Source: Ignavibacteria bacterium (GTDB taxonomy: Bacteria > Bacteroidota > Ignavibacteria > Kapaibacteriales > Kapaibacteriaceae). Taken from it: 64,000 bases of DNA. Positions 17,873 through 27,320 of the stretch are shown piece by piece. The translations under genes and the position numbers were made by a program. The notes beneath the pieces were generated by a model. The model was not told the origin of the DNA. It did no database searches and was given only the letters and a program-made list of their open reading frames with translations. Within the stretch, counting starts at the first letter, position 1, and each line of letters starts with the position of its first letter. The DNA is taken from positions 62,001-126,000 of the forward strand of contig JACPPD010000010.1 of the NCBI GenBank assembly GCA_016191145.1. The letters are read 5' to 3'.

Positions 17873-18934
17873 CTAGCCAACCTCTGCAGTGCTTGCCCCG
17901 ACTGCAACGCGTATAGAATCAAGTGTTTCAGACAGGCCGGCTTTGTATTTCGAGAGAACTTTGTCTGGGTGGTCCGATATAACCCGGAGTAACAAGCTCA
18001 GCCTGCTTCCTTCGCCAACGGGTTCGATCAGATATGTAGTACGGTACCTTGATTCATCATACCCAACACCTTCCGTTGTTAGAAAGTGTCCTGCCTGCCA
18101 ATCAACAAGGGCATCAATTACTGATTTATAAATGGGTGAATTCAAGCTCCAACCGTGAATATGAATGTGATTTACATATTCCTGACGTGGAAAATGAGAT
18201 TCAATATGCAAGAATTCCTTCCGCTGAGAAGGATCCATCAGAAATTTCCACGCCGTCATTGGAGTAACAGGAAGAGTAACTTCTAACGTCAACTGAGCCG
18301 TATCAGAGGTCACTTCAATACGCCGCCGTTCTCGCTGGTTATTGTACTCTTGCATTAAATCATAAACATACATATTAATCTTGCCGATGTGCTCGTATTC
18401 ATCCTGATAGGGAATTAATTTTGACCGGAGATTTTCCAGTCCCAGAGCATCCAATGCGGTATCTGTAAGGAGGGTGTAGGCTCCGACGCCAGTTTGTTCC
18501 TTGACGTTATTCTTCATCATCCTATGCACGACAATCACATCGGGACCCAGCATTTCCTCCCGATCACCCATTTTCTGCAACATAAAATTGCCGTGATGAA
18601 CGAAAAATTTCAAATCAAGAGTTGGAATATTTCGGCAGGCCTGGCACGGACAAGTGCTGTTGCGATACATTGTCTCGCGTTGAATTGTGAAGTTATAATA
18701 AACCTCATCAAGTCTGTGCAAGAATTCTAATCCGTACGTACCACTGTTGTCGAGAACGTAGGCGAGTATACCATCGCCACGAAAACTATTTACAACAAAC
18801 GGATCGTAAAGCAGCTCTATCTGTGCCTTAATAAGAATATCGAGGACAACCTCTGCATGATCGAGCTCAGACTGCGTTAGGAACGCAGTATAACCCGAAA
18901 TATCGGCAACAACGAAATACCCTTTAGAAACCAT
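17873..18934 (-). CDS. DUF2652 protein: class III cyclase-like domain fused to a SRPBCC-like domain
   Basis: A 353-residue protein. Residues 1 to about 180 resemble a class III nucleotidyl cyclase: YFVVADISGYTAFL with metal-type D11, FRGDGILAYV with D54, and LGPDVIVVHRMMKNNV at the place where cyclases have GxxVNxAxR. The Asn of that motif is missing, so catalysis is uncertain. A small Cys cluster, CPCQAC (C95, C97, C100), sits in the middle. Residues about 210-353 look like a START/SRPBCC ligand pocket (EVTLPVTPMTAWKFLMDPSQ). No signal peptide; cytoplasmic. The role is unknown: signalling or ligand sensing is an inference. It is probably co-transcribed with mgtE. Confidence 0.78.
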   Translation of the reverse strand: MVSKGYFVVADISGYTAFLTQSELDHAEVVLDILIKAQIELLYDPFVVNSFRGDGILAYVLDNSGTYGLEFLHRLDEVYYNFTIQRETMYRNSTCPCQACRNIPTLDLKFFVHHGNFMLQKMGDREEMLGPDVIVVHRMMKNNVKEQTGVGAYTLLTDTALDALGLENLRSKLIPYQDEYEHIGKINMYVYDLMQEYNNQRERRRIEVTSDTAQLTLEVTLPVTPMTAWKFLMDPSQRKEFLHIESHFPRQEYVNHIHIHGWSLNSPIYKSVIDALVDWQAGHFLTTEGVGYDESRYRTTYLIEPVGEGSRLSLLLRVISDHPDKVLSKYKAGLSETLDSIRVAVGASTAEVG

Positions 18935-19058
18935 AATGCCGAAAATAGCTGGTTATACATTAAAGAAAAACTATCCAATTTTCTGACGCGATGCTACCAG
19001 GTACAGCCGATTGAGAATATCGAACGCGCCTACACCGACAAATGGGCCTAATGCCGTC

Positions 19059-19574
19059 TTAAATCGAGCTGTCTTCAGTATCCGGCAACCGTGTTGCCTG
19101 AGTAATCACAACTCGCCATCTTCCATCGCGTTTGATATAGACATCGGTATAGAAATATTTTAAATCGAAGGGAACATTTCCCGTTACTCCCTTCAAATGT
19201 TCTATGGAGGTTACAACTGCAGTGGCGCCATACATGTGAACTGTCAAATTATTAAGTCGGTCGTAAACAGTCAGACTTGTGTCGGACTTTACTTCCTGAA
19301 TTTCCTGTTCCTTTGTATGGATTGTCCCCTTTGAATGGATCATCTGGTACTCGTCGGCAAGAACACTGTCGAACCACACCGTATTTTTTTCGTTGGCTGC
19401 TGTTATCCATTCAAAGGAGAGCTTCCTGATTGCTTCTTCGTCTTGCCTCGACGCGTTGACAGTTGTTTCCACCTTCTCGTGTTTAGCACACGATCCAATC
19501 AATACACTAATGATAAGGGCGAACACGAAACAAGTGCGCAAATAGCGAGTCTCTGTTACTAACGATTCCAACAT
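19059..19574 (-). CDS. NTF2-like (DUF4440/SnoaL-type) lipoprotein
   Basis: A 171-residue exported protein. After an N-terminal hydrophobic segment (VFALIISVLI) comes the lipobox IGSC, so it should be a lipoprotein. The mature part has an NTF2-like fold signature: EEAIRKLSFEWITAANEKN, DEYQMIHSKGTIHTKEQEI and KYFYTDVYIKRDGRWRVVITQATRL. Members of this superfamily bind or isomerise small molecules, but no catalytic residue can be assigned. GGAGA lies just upstream of the ATG. It follows sulP by 85 nt on the same strand. Confidence 0.8.
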   Translation of the reverse strand: MLESLVTETRYLRTCFVFALIISVLIGSCAKHEKVETTVNASRQDEEAIRKLSFEWITAANEKNTVWFDSVLADEYQMIHSKGTIHTKEQEIQEVKSDTSLTVYDRLNNLTVHMYGATAVVTSIEHLKGVTGNVPFDLKYFYTDVYIKRDGRWRVVITQATRLPDTEDSSI

Positions 19575-19659
19575 TTCGATCTCCGTTGATGTGGAAGGAG
19601 TGAAACTTTTGGACGAATGCTTTAAGCAATAATAGTAGTATCGGACAAAAGATCGGAAT

Positions 19660-21345
19660 TCATGACTTCACATCGGTACCCGAGCCAACTATTGCACGGG
19701 CTCGTTCTATGGCATCAACAAGGTCGGCGGCAACGTTCTCTTGCCCCAATCTCTTAAGAAAACCCGATCGTTCGAGTATGACTACGGGCTGTGTGTGTAT
19801 TGCAGATAAGATAAGTACTGGCCCCCTACCATGCTCTGCATCGGTTTGCATTTCCTCCAGAACCCGTAATCCAGTAGAATCCAAGGCTAACACATGACGC
19901 ATTCGCAGAATTAAGACTCGTGGTTTGCGCTGGATGTCTGAGAGTGCCGACTTGAACTTTTGCGCAGCCCCGAAAAAGAATGGTCCGTCGACTTCAAATA
20001 TCTCAACGCCCTTGGGAGCGCTGCGGATAGCGTCGTATTCATCTGCGTCGACACTTACCTCGGCTTCGTCTTCTGTAAGATTTGTTAGCGCGCGAACCTG
20101 AGCCACGTCGGCCATGCGCTTCATAAATAAGAACGCAGCGAGAACTACACCGACCTGTATTGCCACGGTGAGGTCTGCCAACACCGTTAGAAAAAAGGTT
20201 GTCAGCAGCACAATTGCATCGCTCTTCGAGCTTCTGGCGATGTTGGCAAACAAATGCATTTCACTCATGTTGTATGCCACAACTAAAAGGATTCCTGCAA
20301 GAGTGGGCATTGGGATTAGTACAGCCCAACGTCCGGCTACTACCAAAATGATTAGGAGAGTTATTGCATGGACAATACCTGCAATGGGAGTTTTGCCTCC
20401 GCTCTTGATATTGGTTGCAGTTCGTGCAATGGCGCCTGTTGCAGGGATACCTCCAAAGAATGGCGTGACGATGTTTGCAACCCCCTGTGCAACGAGCTCC
20501 ATATTCGAGCGGTGCTTTCGTCCAGTCATCCCATCTGCAACTACTGCCGACAGCAAACTTTCTATTCCTGCCAGCAACGCAATGGAGACAGCAGGCGAGA
20601 TGAGCGAGGAAAATGCAGACCAGTCAATTGTAGGTAACGAAAGCGTTGGAATCCCACTCGGCACAGCACCAAATCTGCTGCCAATAGTAGCAACAGGAAT
20701 AGAAAAAACGTGCACCAATGATGTTGTTACCAATAATGCTATCAGGGGGCTTGGAATTTTTGCGAACAGCTTTGGCAGCAGTAACATGATAACGACGGTA
20801 ATCAGCGTAATGAGAACTGCATAGGGATTCACCGTTGAAAATGCTCCTGCATAAGCCGACACCTGGCCGGCAACATGCGCAGGAACGCTGCTCATCGTAA
20901 GCCCAAAAACGTCGCGTACCTGGCTTGAGACGATAACGACTGCAATGCCCGCTGTAAACCCTACGGTAACAGGATAGGGGATAAAGCGAAGAATTGTTCC
21001 GAATCTGGCTATGCCAAGCAGAACCAGAATAATTCCAGCCATCAATGTTGCGAGGGCGAGTCCGGCATAGCCGTGCTGCTGAACGACACTGTAAACAAGT
21101 ATAATAAATGCACCTGTTGGTCCGCCTATCTGTACCCGGCTTCCACTCAGAAGAGAGATAATAAAACCTGCAACAACTGCGGTAATGAGTCCTTGCTCGG
21201 GTTTAACACCGCTGGCAATTGCAAACGCGATGGCGAGGGGTAAGGCAACTACGCCGACAATCAATCCGGCGCCTACATCCTTTAAGAACATTTCGCGAGT
21301 GTAGCCTTCACGAATTACAGTTAACAGTTTGGGCTCAAAACTCAT
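19660..21345 (-). CDS. SulP-family inorganic anion transporter with STAS domain
   Basis: A 561-residue inner-membrane protein with 10-14 predicted membrane segments and a C-terminal STAS domain (residues about 440-550). Family marks: DVGAGLIVGVVALPLAIAFA, LLSGSRVQIGGPTGAFIILV, the repeated FFGGIPATGAIARTATNIKSGG motif, and in the STAS part FFFGAAQKF ... VLILRMRHVLALDSTGLRVL. SulP proteins carry sulfate, bicarbonate or other anions; the substrate cannot be told here. It begins 11 nt after the last gene of the MacAB-like operon, so it may be transcribed with it. Confidence 0.93.
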   Translation of the reverse strand: MSFEPKLLTVIREGYTREMFLKDVGAGLIVGVVALPLAIAFAIASGVKPEQGLITAVVAGFIISLLSGSRVQIGGPTGAFIILVYSVVQQHGYAGLALATLMAGIILVLLGIARFGTILRFIPYPVTVGFTAGIAVVIVSSQVRDVFGLTMSSVPAHVAGQVSAYAGAFSTVNPYAVLITLITVVIMLLLPKLFAKIPSPLIALLVTTSLVHVFSIPVATIGSRFGAVPSGIPTLSLPTIDWSAFSSLISPAVSIALLAGIESLLSAVVADGMTGRKHRSNMELVAQGVANIVTPFFGGIPATGAIARTATNIKSGGKTPIAGIVHAITLLIILVVAGRWAVLIPMPTLAGILLVVAYNMSEMHLFANIARSSKSDAIVLLTTFFLTVLADLTVAIQVGVVLAAFLFMKRMADVAQVRALTNLTEDEAEVSVDADEYDAIRSAPKGVEIFEVDGPFFFGAAQKFKSALSDIQRKPRVLILRMRHVLALDSTGLRVLEEMQTDAEHGRGPVLILSAIHTQPVVILERSGFLKRLGQENVAADLVDAIERARAIVGSGTDVKS

Positions 21346-21356
21346 AAATGCCGTGC

Positions 21357-22604
21357 CTACTCATATCGTAAGGCTTCGATGGGATCCAACTGTGCAGCAC
21401 GCCACGCTGGATAAAGACCAAAACCAATGCCAATAGCAGTGCACGCCACGACGCTAAATACAACGGCCTCCCAGGGCCAGGTAAACGTCATCGCAGGCAT
21501 CGACTCGGAACGAACAATCATTGCGGCGAAATATGATACAGCTAATCCGCCGATGACGCCTGTTAAGCCCCCTAACTGACAAATAGTAATACTTTCTATT
21601 AGAAATTGTCTTACAATCCATCTCTTTCGAGCTCCGAGTGCTTTTCGCACACCAATTTCGCGTGTTCGTTCCTTTACAGTTACAAGCATCATGTTCATAA
21701 TACCTATACCTGCAGCCAGAAGTGCTCCCAAACCTGAAATCCATGCTACAGCAGCGATGGCATATCCGAGATTACTAAACTGGCTCGTGAGAGCATCGTT
21801 TGTGTCGAGTTCAAAATCGTTTTCTTCCCATGGTTTGAGGCCGCGAAGTGTGCGCATATAACCAATTGCCTCGTCTACGCTACTCTCCAATGCATCTCTA
21901 CTGATTGCTTTAACACTAATGTCGACCGATGTGTCCCATCGCCACGTGTAATAGGTTACAAACACTGAAAGCGGAATCAACACCCTGTTATCCTGACTTT
22001 GTCCGAGAATGCCGCCTTTTTTTTCAAGAATTCCAACAACGGTGAATTCCTGATTCTTGATTGTGATGCGTCTGCCAAGGGGCTGTCCGCCGGGGAACAG
22101 TGCATTCACAATATCGACTCCAACAATTGCAATTCGAGAGCCGAGAACCACATCTTGTTCGTTAAATATTCTGCCGGCGGAAATTGCAGCGGCATTAACG
22201 TCAAAGTACAGTTCATCTATGCCGATAAGCGAAACGTCTGGGTTCGTTGATTCCAGACCCGCCTTAATGATGTAGCCGGGAGCAGTGTTACTCACCGTTA
22301 TCAGATTTGTTGTCGTCATGCGATTACGCAGTTCGTTTGCGATGTCGGGTGTGATATTCTTTCTGCGCATGTACTTGCGCCAGCTTCCCCCGAACTGCAT
22401 CGAAGGTGTCCGCTGAATGAGAAACGAATGTTCACCGAGGTCGGCGAGCTGCGTACTTAACGTTTTTGATAATGTACCTGTAATCCCAGACGATGCAATG
22501 ATTGCGAATACACCAATTCCAACACTCAGCAGAGTCAGACCCGAACGCAGCTTATGCGCGCGTACGGCATCCACTGAAATCAATATTGATTCAAGTATGT
22601 TCAT
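21357..22604 (-). CDS. MacB/FtsX-type ABC transporter permease (second copy)
   Basis: A 415-residue permease with one N-terminal membrane helix (LTLLSVGIGVFAIIASSGI), a large MacB-type periplasmic domain (about residues 45-280) and three C-terminal helices with the FtsX signature (VTVKERTREIGVRKALGARK). It overlaps the preceding permease gene by 4 nt. It differs enough from that neighbour to suggest that the two form a heterodimer energised by the shared ATPase. Canonical MacB has the ATPase in the same chain; here it is separate. The substrate is unknown. Confidence 0.92.
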   Translation of the reverse strand: MNILESILISVDAVRAHKLRSGLTLLSVGIGVFAIIASSGITGTLSKTLSTQLADLGEHSFLIQRTPSMQFGGSWRKYMRRKNITPDIANELRNRMTTTNLITVSNTAPGYIIKAGLESTNPDVSLIGIDELYFDVNAAAISAGRIFNEQDVVLGSRIAIVGVDIVNALFPGGQPLGRRITIKNQEFTVVGILEKKGGILGQSQDNRVLIPLSVFVTYYTWRWDTSVDISVKAISRDALESSVDEAIGYMRTLRGLKPWEENDFELDTNDALTSQFSNLGYAIAAVAWISGLGALLAAGIGIMNMMLVTVKERTREIGVRKALGARKRWIVRQFLIESITICQLGGLTGVIGGLAVSYFAAMIVRSESMPAMTFTWPWEAVVFSVVACTAIGIGFGLYPAWRAAQLDPIEALRYE

Positions 22605-23857
22605 TCAAATCTTAGAGCATCAACGGGATCGAGTGCTGATGCTCTGCGGGCTGGGATCAGGCCGGCGAGCAAACCTACTACGATGGACACACCAACTGCA
22701 ATCAGAAGTAAATCAATCTGAATGAACGGGCTTACCACACTCACCCAATCCTGTTCTAGGGGTCCAATCAATATCGATCGGGCCGCGGCAACAATTACCT
22801 GAGAAATCGGCATGGCAATGAGCGCTCCGATAACACACAACGTCGACGACTCCACAAGGAATTGTAAAAGTATCGACCTTTTCCGCGCGCCAATAGCTTT
22901 TCGGATTCCAATCTCCCTGGTGCGCTCTGTGACTGAAACGAACATGATATTCATGATGCCAATCGAACCAACAATGAATGCAAGAACGGTTAAACCGATG
23001 CCTACAATCCATATCACAGTGCGTATCGTAGATACCTGCTGGTCGAATGCTTCCATTTCGTTAACTGAGAAGTCGTCCTCCCTGCCGGGTGGCACATTCC
23101 GTATTTCCCTCATGTGGCCGACAGCTTCGTCTCGAACTATATTAAGTAGCTGTTCGCTGCCTGCCTTGATTGCAACAGAGAAAGAGCGGTCGAAAAAACC
23201 ATAAGCCTTCTGAAAAGATGATAGCGGAATGAAGACTTGATTGTCTATGAAATCCATAAAAAGAAATCCGCGTTTCTCAACAACTCCAATAATCCGGAAT
23301 GGAAAACCATGTACTTTTAAGATTTTTCCGATTGAGCCTCCATCAGGAAAGAGGGTGCGGGCAATTCCGTAACCAATCACAACCACATCGGCTGCTCTGG
23401 CATCTTCGATGGAATTAAACCAGCGTCCCTCGGACGCAGCACCTGCAGGTGTTGTCCCATACTCGTGCGTAGTTCCCTGTACGCCGCATAATACCTGCTT
23501 GCTTCCGTAGTTGACGGTCCCTCCCCATTTGCGGGCAAGGGGAACAGTGAGGTCGGCACTTTCCATTCGCTCGGCAAGTAACAATGCCTGCTTCAGCGTG
23601 ATGTCCTTGCGAGATTCGAGTTTTTTCCAGTTGTGTCCGCCAGACCAATTCCATTTATCGATGTATAACATATCCCTGCCAATGATGCCGATTGTACGCT
23701 CCCACACACTGTCGAGCCCCTTTATTGTCCATCCCATTACAACAACAAGCACAACGCCAACAACAACGCCCGAAGTTGTGAGTACCGATCGCAGGAGGTT
23801 AATGCGAAGCGCCGACAGCGCAATCCGCACTGATTCACCGATCTCAGTGATTTTCAT
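22601..23857 (-). CDS. MacB/FtsX-type ABC transporter permease (first copy)
   Basis: A 418-residue permease of the same layout as its downstream neighbour: N-terminal helix ([19 protein letters not shown]), a periplasmic domain with [19 protein letters not shown], then [20 protein letters not shown] and further membrane helices. The paired motifs VxERTREIGxRKAxGARK show that the two permeases are paralogues. The start overlaps the ATPase stop by 4 nt and its own stop overlaps the next ATG, so the three genes are translationally coupled. The periplasmic domain should contact the adaptor encoded upstream. Confidence 0.92.
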   Translation of the reverse strand: MKITEIGESVRIALSALRINLLRSVLTTSGVVVGVVLVVVMGWTIKGLDSVWERTIGIIGRDMLYIDKWNWSGGHNWKKLESRKDITLKQALLLAERMESADLTVPLARKWGGTVNYGSKQVLCGVQGTTHEYGTTPAGAASEGRWFNSIEDARAADVVVIGYGIARTLFPDGGSIGKILKVHGFPFRIIGVVEKRGFLFMDFIDNQVFIPLSSFQKAYGFFDRSFSVAIKAGSEQLLNIVRDEAVGHMREIRNVPPGREDDFSVNEMEAFDQQVSTIRTVIWIVGIGLTVLAFIVGSIGIMNIMFVSVTERTREIGIRKAIGARKRSILLQFLVESSTLCVIGALIAMPISQVIVAAARSILIGPLEQDWVSVVSPFIQIDLLLIAVGVSIVVGLLAGLIPARRASALDPVDALRFE

Positions 23858-24573
23858 GGCACGGAGTTAGTAAATTCGTTTACCGTATCCGACTCTATTC
23901 TTCCGTCGCGTAGCCGAACGATTCTATTGGCATGTTGGGCAACCTCTTCTTCGTGAGTAACAAGGATCACGGTATTGCCTGCATGCCACAAGTCCATAAA
24001 CAATGCCATTATGTCTTGCCCGGTTTTCGTATCAAGATTACCCGTCGGTTCGTCGGCAAGAATGATGGAGGGATGAGTAACAAGCGCGCGAGCAATGGCA
24101 ACACGCTGACGTTGTCCACCGGATAATTCATTGGGTTTGTGATCCATCCTGTCGCTCAATCCAACCTGGCGCAGTGCTTCTTCGGCACGGGCAATTCTCT
24201 CCTTGCTCCTTATGCCGCTGTACACAAGAGGGAGTTCGACATTATGCAGCGATGTAGCTCTCGGCAGAAGGTTGAACGTTTGGAACACAAATCCGATTTC
24301 TCGATTTCTGATCTCGGCAAGATCATCGTCGCTCATCTCACTAACATTTTCACCCTTGAAAAGGTATGTGCCGGAAGTTGGCGTGTCGAGGCAGCCTAAC
24401 ATATTCATGAGCGTCGATTTACCCGAACCCGACGGACCCATGACGGCTATATACTCATTTTGTTTAATAGTAAGCGTTACATCTTCCAGGGCGTGAACAT
24501 CTTCGTCGCCCATTTCGTAAATCTTTGCAATATGTCGGATGTCGATTATTTCTGCCATACTTGATTTCTGCAT
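23854..24573 (-). CDS. ABC transporter ATP-binding protein (MacB/LolD type)
   Basis: A 239-residue ATPase with Walker A GPSGSGKS (46-53), Q-loop [21 protein letters not shown], signature [16 protein letters not shown] and Walker [17 protein letters not shown]. The PLVY and NLD features are typical of the LolD/MacB/FtsE branch that drives FtsX-fold permeases. The start could also be the in-frame ATG at 24558 (MAEIID), which is closer to the usual family N-terminus. It lies between the adaptor gene (21 nt upstream) and the two permeases, and should power the tripartite pump. Confidence 0.94.
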   Translation of the reverse strand: MQKSSMAEIIDIRHIAKIYEMGDEDVHALEDVTLTIKQNEYIAVMGPSGSGKSTLMNMLGCLDTPTSGTYLFKGENVSEMSDDDLAEIRNREIGFVFQTFNLLPRATSLHNVELPLVYSGIRSKERIARAEEALRQVGLSDRMDHKPNELSGGQRQRVAIARALVTHPSIILADEPTGNLDTKTGQDIMALFMDLWHAGNTVILVTHEEEVAQHANRIVRLRDGRIESDTVNEFTNSVP

Positions 24574-24594
24574 CCCATTAGCGGATTGCCAGCT

Positions 24595-25908
24595 TTATTC
24601 TTGCCTCATCCGATCAAACCGCACTTTACGGTCCTTCGAATTTTCAACGCGAATCTTTGCTCCGGGTGTGAGTAGCTTGCTCACAGCCTGGTAGGGGGCC
24701 GTCACAACCTTTTCACCAACAGTAAGACCTTTAATAATTTCAATAAAGCCTTGGTCGCTGATACCAGTTTCAATCACACGGCTCTCGACGGTGCTTCCTT
24801 TAACGACCCACACCATGCTTTTAGGCTGCGCTTTCTTCCTGGCATCGGCATTGCGTTCTGTAACACGCCATGCATTGTCGTCGGATTGTTGGCCGTTGGA
24901 TTGTTGCACGTTGTCTTGTCGGTTGACGGTTACAGACTGTATTGGAACGGCAACAACATCAGCTTTAGTTTCCGTTTCAATATCTGCACTGACGCTCATG
25001 CCTGGCCGCATGCGGGGATCGGGATTCAATAGGCGGATGCGAACCTGGAAATTCACTACCTCTTCCTGAGTCCCTGCAGCCGTTGTCTTAGGGCTGTGGC
25101 TAATCTCGTACACTACTCCCGCATAGGTTGTATCGGCAAGTGCATCAACCTTGATACGGGCAGTATCTCCAAGGGTAATTACCGCGACGTCGTTTTCATC
25201 AACATCAACCCAAACGTTCATAATATTTAGGTTTGAGATGCGCATAATTTCAGTGCCCTGCATTTGGGCAGTACCAACAACTTTCTCACCCTGTTCGACG
25301 GCCAGGTAGGTTACAACACCCTCCATGGGCGACATGATTGTTGTTCGCGAAGCAGTTGCCTGAGTCTGCTTCAGTGCTCCTAAAGCCCGCGAATGATCTG
25401 CCAAGGCCTGTGTGTAGCGGGCAGCAGCGCTCTGATATGCTGCCTTAGATTTATCTAATTCTTCTCGAGAAGCATATTCTTTTTTATACAATTCCGAAAT
25501 TCTTTTAAGATCAGCATCCGTGCGGTCCATTTCAGCCTTAGCGACTACGATTGCAGATTTTGCAGCATCGGCAGACGCACGATACTGCTCAAGTTGCGTT
25601 TCCATGATGTCGGGCTGGATGCGTACAAGCAGATCGCCGCGTCGCACCGTATCGCCATCTCTGGCTCCGAGGAAAATGATCTCGCCGCTCGCCTCGGAGG
25701 AAATCTTAACCATGTACTCGGGCTGAATTTTTCCGATAGCGTTAACGGTTTGAATAATCGTTCGTTTTGCCACAGGCTCAACGCTCACAAACACAACGGC
25801 GTCTCGTTTAGCGGACATGTACCATCCTGCTATTACCACTATCATGAGCAGCAGGACTCCAAGAGTGATAAACAGTGCCTTGCGTGATTTCTTTCTAGCC
25901 ATAATCAC
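24595..25908 (-). CDS. Periplasmic adaptor (MacA/HlyD-type membrane fusion protein)
   Basis: A 437-residue membrane-fusion protein. One N-terminal membrane anchor (ALFITLGVLLLMIVVIAGWY) is followed by a split lipoyl domain (KISSEASGEIIFLGARDGDTVRRGDLL ... TTIMSPMEGVVTYLAVEQGE) around a coiled-coil hairpin (about residues 100-190), then a beta-barrel and a membrane-proximal domain. It should link the ABC permeases to the TolC channel. There is a polar, Gln/Asn-rich insertion (QDNVQQSNGQQSDDN) near residue 335. The start overlaps the TolC stop by 4 nt; MARKK at the third codon is an alternative start. Confidence 0.92.
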   Translation of the reverse strand: MIMARKKSRKALFITLGVLLLMIVVIAGWYMSAKRDAVVFVSVEPVAKRTIIQTVNAIGKIQPEYMVKISSEASGEIIFLGARDGDTVRRGDLLVRIQPDIMETQLEQYRASADAAKSAIVVAKAEMDRTDADLKRISELYKKEYASREELDKSKAAYQSAAARYTQALADHSRALGALKQTQATASRTTIMSPMEGVVTYLAVEQGEKVVGTAQMQGTEIMRISNLNIMNVWVDVDENDVAVITLGDTARIKVDALADTTYAGVVYEISHSPKTTAAGTQEEVVNFQVRIRLLNPDPRMRPGMSVSADIETETKADVVAVPIQSVTVNRQDNVQQSNGQQSDDNAWRVTERNADARKKAQPKSMVWVVKGSTVESRVIETGISDQGFIEIIKGLTVGEKVVTAPYQAVSKLLTPGAKIRVENSKDRKVRFDRMRQE

Positions 25909-27251
25909 GGTTCTCCATACAATCCGGTGGCAAATTCAACCAAGGTCCGTGCATCAAGATAGGCATACACGGCAGCGACGCGGTTGATACGTGCTGTTAT
26001 CAATTGATTGTTAGCAGTCTGGACGTCAAGTAGTGTTGCTCCCCCAACGTTAAATCGTTCCTGCATTGCATCCATGCTTGTTGTTGCTGATTTCACAGCT
26101 CGTTCAGTTATCGTTAAACCCTTTTCAGCCGAGGCCAGTGAGAGATAAGCATTACGAACACTTTGCCTTATTTGTTGCTGCAAACGTTCCACGTCGAGGT
26201 CGCGTTGCGTTTTAACTAACTTGGCATCTTCAATAGATTTATTTGTTCTGAATTGATCAAACAGGGGCAGTCTGAAGTTGAGACCCATGAACCATCGGCC
26301 TTGTGTATCAAAATTGGATATTTCAATGTAATTCCATGAATAACCGCCTACTGCAGAAAGCGTTGGGTAATACGTTGCCGAAGCGGCAGTAACACCAGCT
26401 TGCGCAGCGTTGGCGCGCACTTTAGAGGAAGCCACATCGGGACGTCTCTCCATAGCACGATCGACAGACATTTCTTCGGAGCCTATAAGCATGCGAAATG
26501 ACTCGACGTCGGCAACTGATACTTCCGACTCCACTGATCCTTCGTCAAATTCAGCAGACTGATTTGGATTCACGCTCATTGTAGTAAGTAGCGTGACCTT
26601 TGCCTTGTCGTGATCTATTTCTGCGCTCAACACAGATGTTTCCTGGTTAGCAACTTCTGTTTCCTGCGATAGAAGTTGTGTAATGGGCGCTTTGCCATTT
26701 TCATACAGAGCTTTAATTCTATCGTAAGTCGATCTGCTCAATGCAAGATTCTCCCTACGTGCAATAAGTACCTGAGCTGTTCGCAAAACTTCAAAGAACT
26801 GTCGTGTTATGTTATATGAAACGCTCAAGCGCTGATACCGAATGTCGTTCTCTGAGGCGTCGAGGTTCCCTTTGGCAACGTCATAATTGGACTCGCGAAG
26901 AAAGCCGTTAAAGATCGTCCAATTCAAAGTGCCGCTTAATGTATAATTATTTGGTATCGGGTCGCCCAAGACTGGTACACCATTGACATACGAAAATTGC
27001 CTTCTAAGATTTGTCAGTTGTCGGTTATATCCGGCGTTCAAATCTGCGCTCGGCAAAAAGGATCCGAATGCACTTGTCAAGCCCGCTGCGGCTGCCAGAG
27101 AACGTGCATTCACATCGCGTATATCAAAATTGCGTTCCATTGCAATAGAGATACAGTCTTTTAACGTGTATCGCTGAACAGCACCGCGTGTTTGAGTGAA
27201 TAGGGGAAGAGTATTTAACAAGCCCAGAGCAACCGCGACGAATAATCTCAT
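25905..27251 (-). CDS. TolC-family outer-membrane efflux channel
   Basis: A 448-residue outer-membrane factor with a short signal peptide (LFVAVALGLLNTLPLFTQ) and two outer-membrane efflux repeats: an N-terminal copy starting YTLKDCISIAMERNFDIRD and a C-terminal copy with RPDVASSKVRANAAQAGVTAA ... YYPTLSAVGGYSW and VGGATLLDVQTANNQLI. It is the first gene of the pump operon, with an exact TAnnTTTG box about 50 nt upstream. It is one of two TolC modules in the window; the other is fused to an RND permease. Confidence 0.93.
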   Translation of the reverse strand: MRLFVAVALGLLNTLPLFTQTRGAVQRYTLKDCISIAMERNFDIRDVNARSLAAAAGLTSAFGSFLPSADLNAGYNRQLTNLRRQFSYVNGVPVLGDPIPNNYTLSGTLNWTIFNGFLRESNYDVAKGNLDASENDIRYQRLSVSYNITRQFFEVLRTAQVLIARRENLALSRSTYDRIKALYENGKAPITQLLSQETEVANQETSVLSAEIDHDKAKVTLLTTMSVNPNQSAEFDEGSVESEVSVADVESFRMLIGSEEMSVDRAMERRPDVASSKVRANAAQAGVTAASATYYPTLSAVGGYSWNYIEISNFDTQGRWFMGLNFRLPLFDQFRTNKSIEDAKLVKTQRDLDVERLQQQIRQSVRNAYLSLASAEKGLTITERAVKSATTSMDAMQERFNVGGATLLDVQTANNQLITARINRVAAVYAYLDARTLVEFATGLYGEP

Positions 27252-27301
27252 AGATAAGGAAATTTGCGTTTTAAGGGTTGAGGTGGCGTGCGTACGGCAA
27301 T

Positions 27302-27309
27302 CAAATTTA
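27302..27309 (-). promoter_or_regulatory. TAnnTTTG promoter box upstream of the tripartite pump operon
   Basis: Read on the minus strand, TAAATTTG matches the Bacteroidota -7 consensus exactly. It lies about 50 nt before the TolC start, in the short gap behind the 27321-28223 gene, implying a separate transcript for the pump. Confidence 0.45.
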
Positions 27310-27320
27310 GAAAGTTACGA

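Noticed and set aside
20114-20824. A 236-codon open frame on the plus strand opposite sulP
   Set aside because: It mirrors the sulP coding strand, has no family features, and the sulP frame is complete and conserved.
24595-27251. Aluminium/metal-type RND system
   Set aside because: The adaptor and channel here are followed by an ABC ATPase and FtsX-type permeases, not by an RND permease, so it is a MacAB-like pump.
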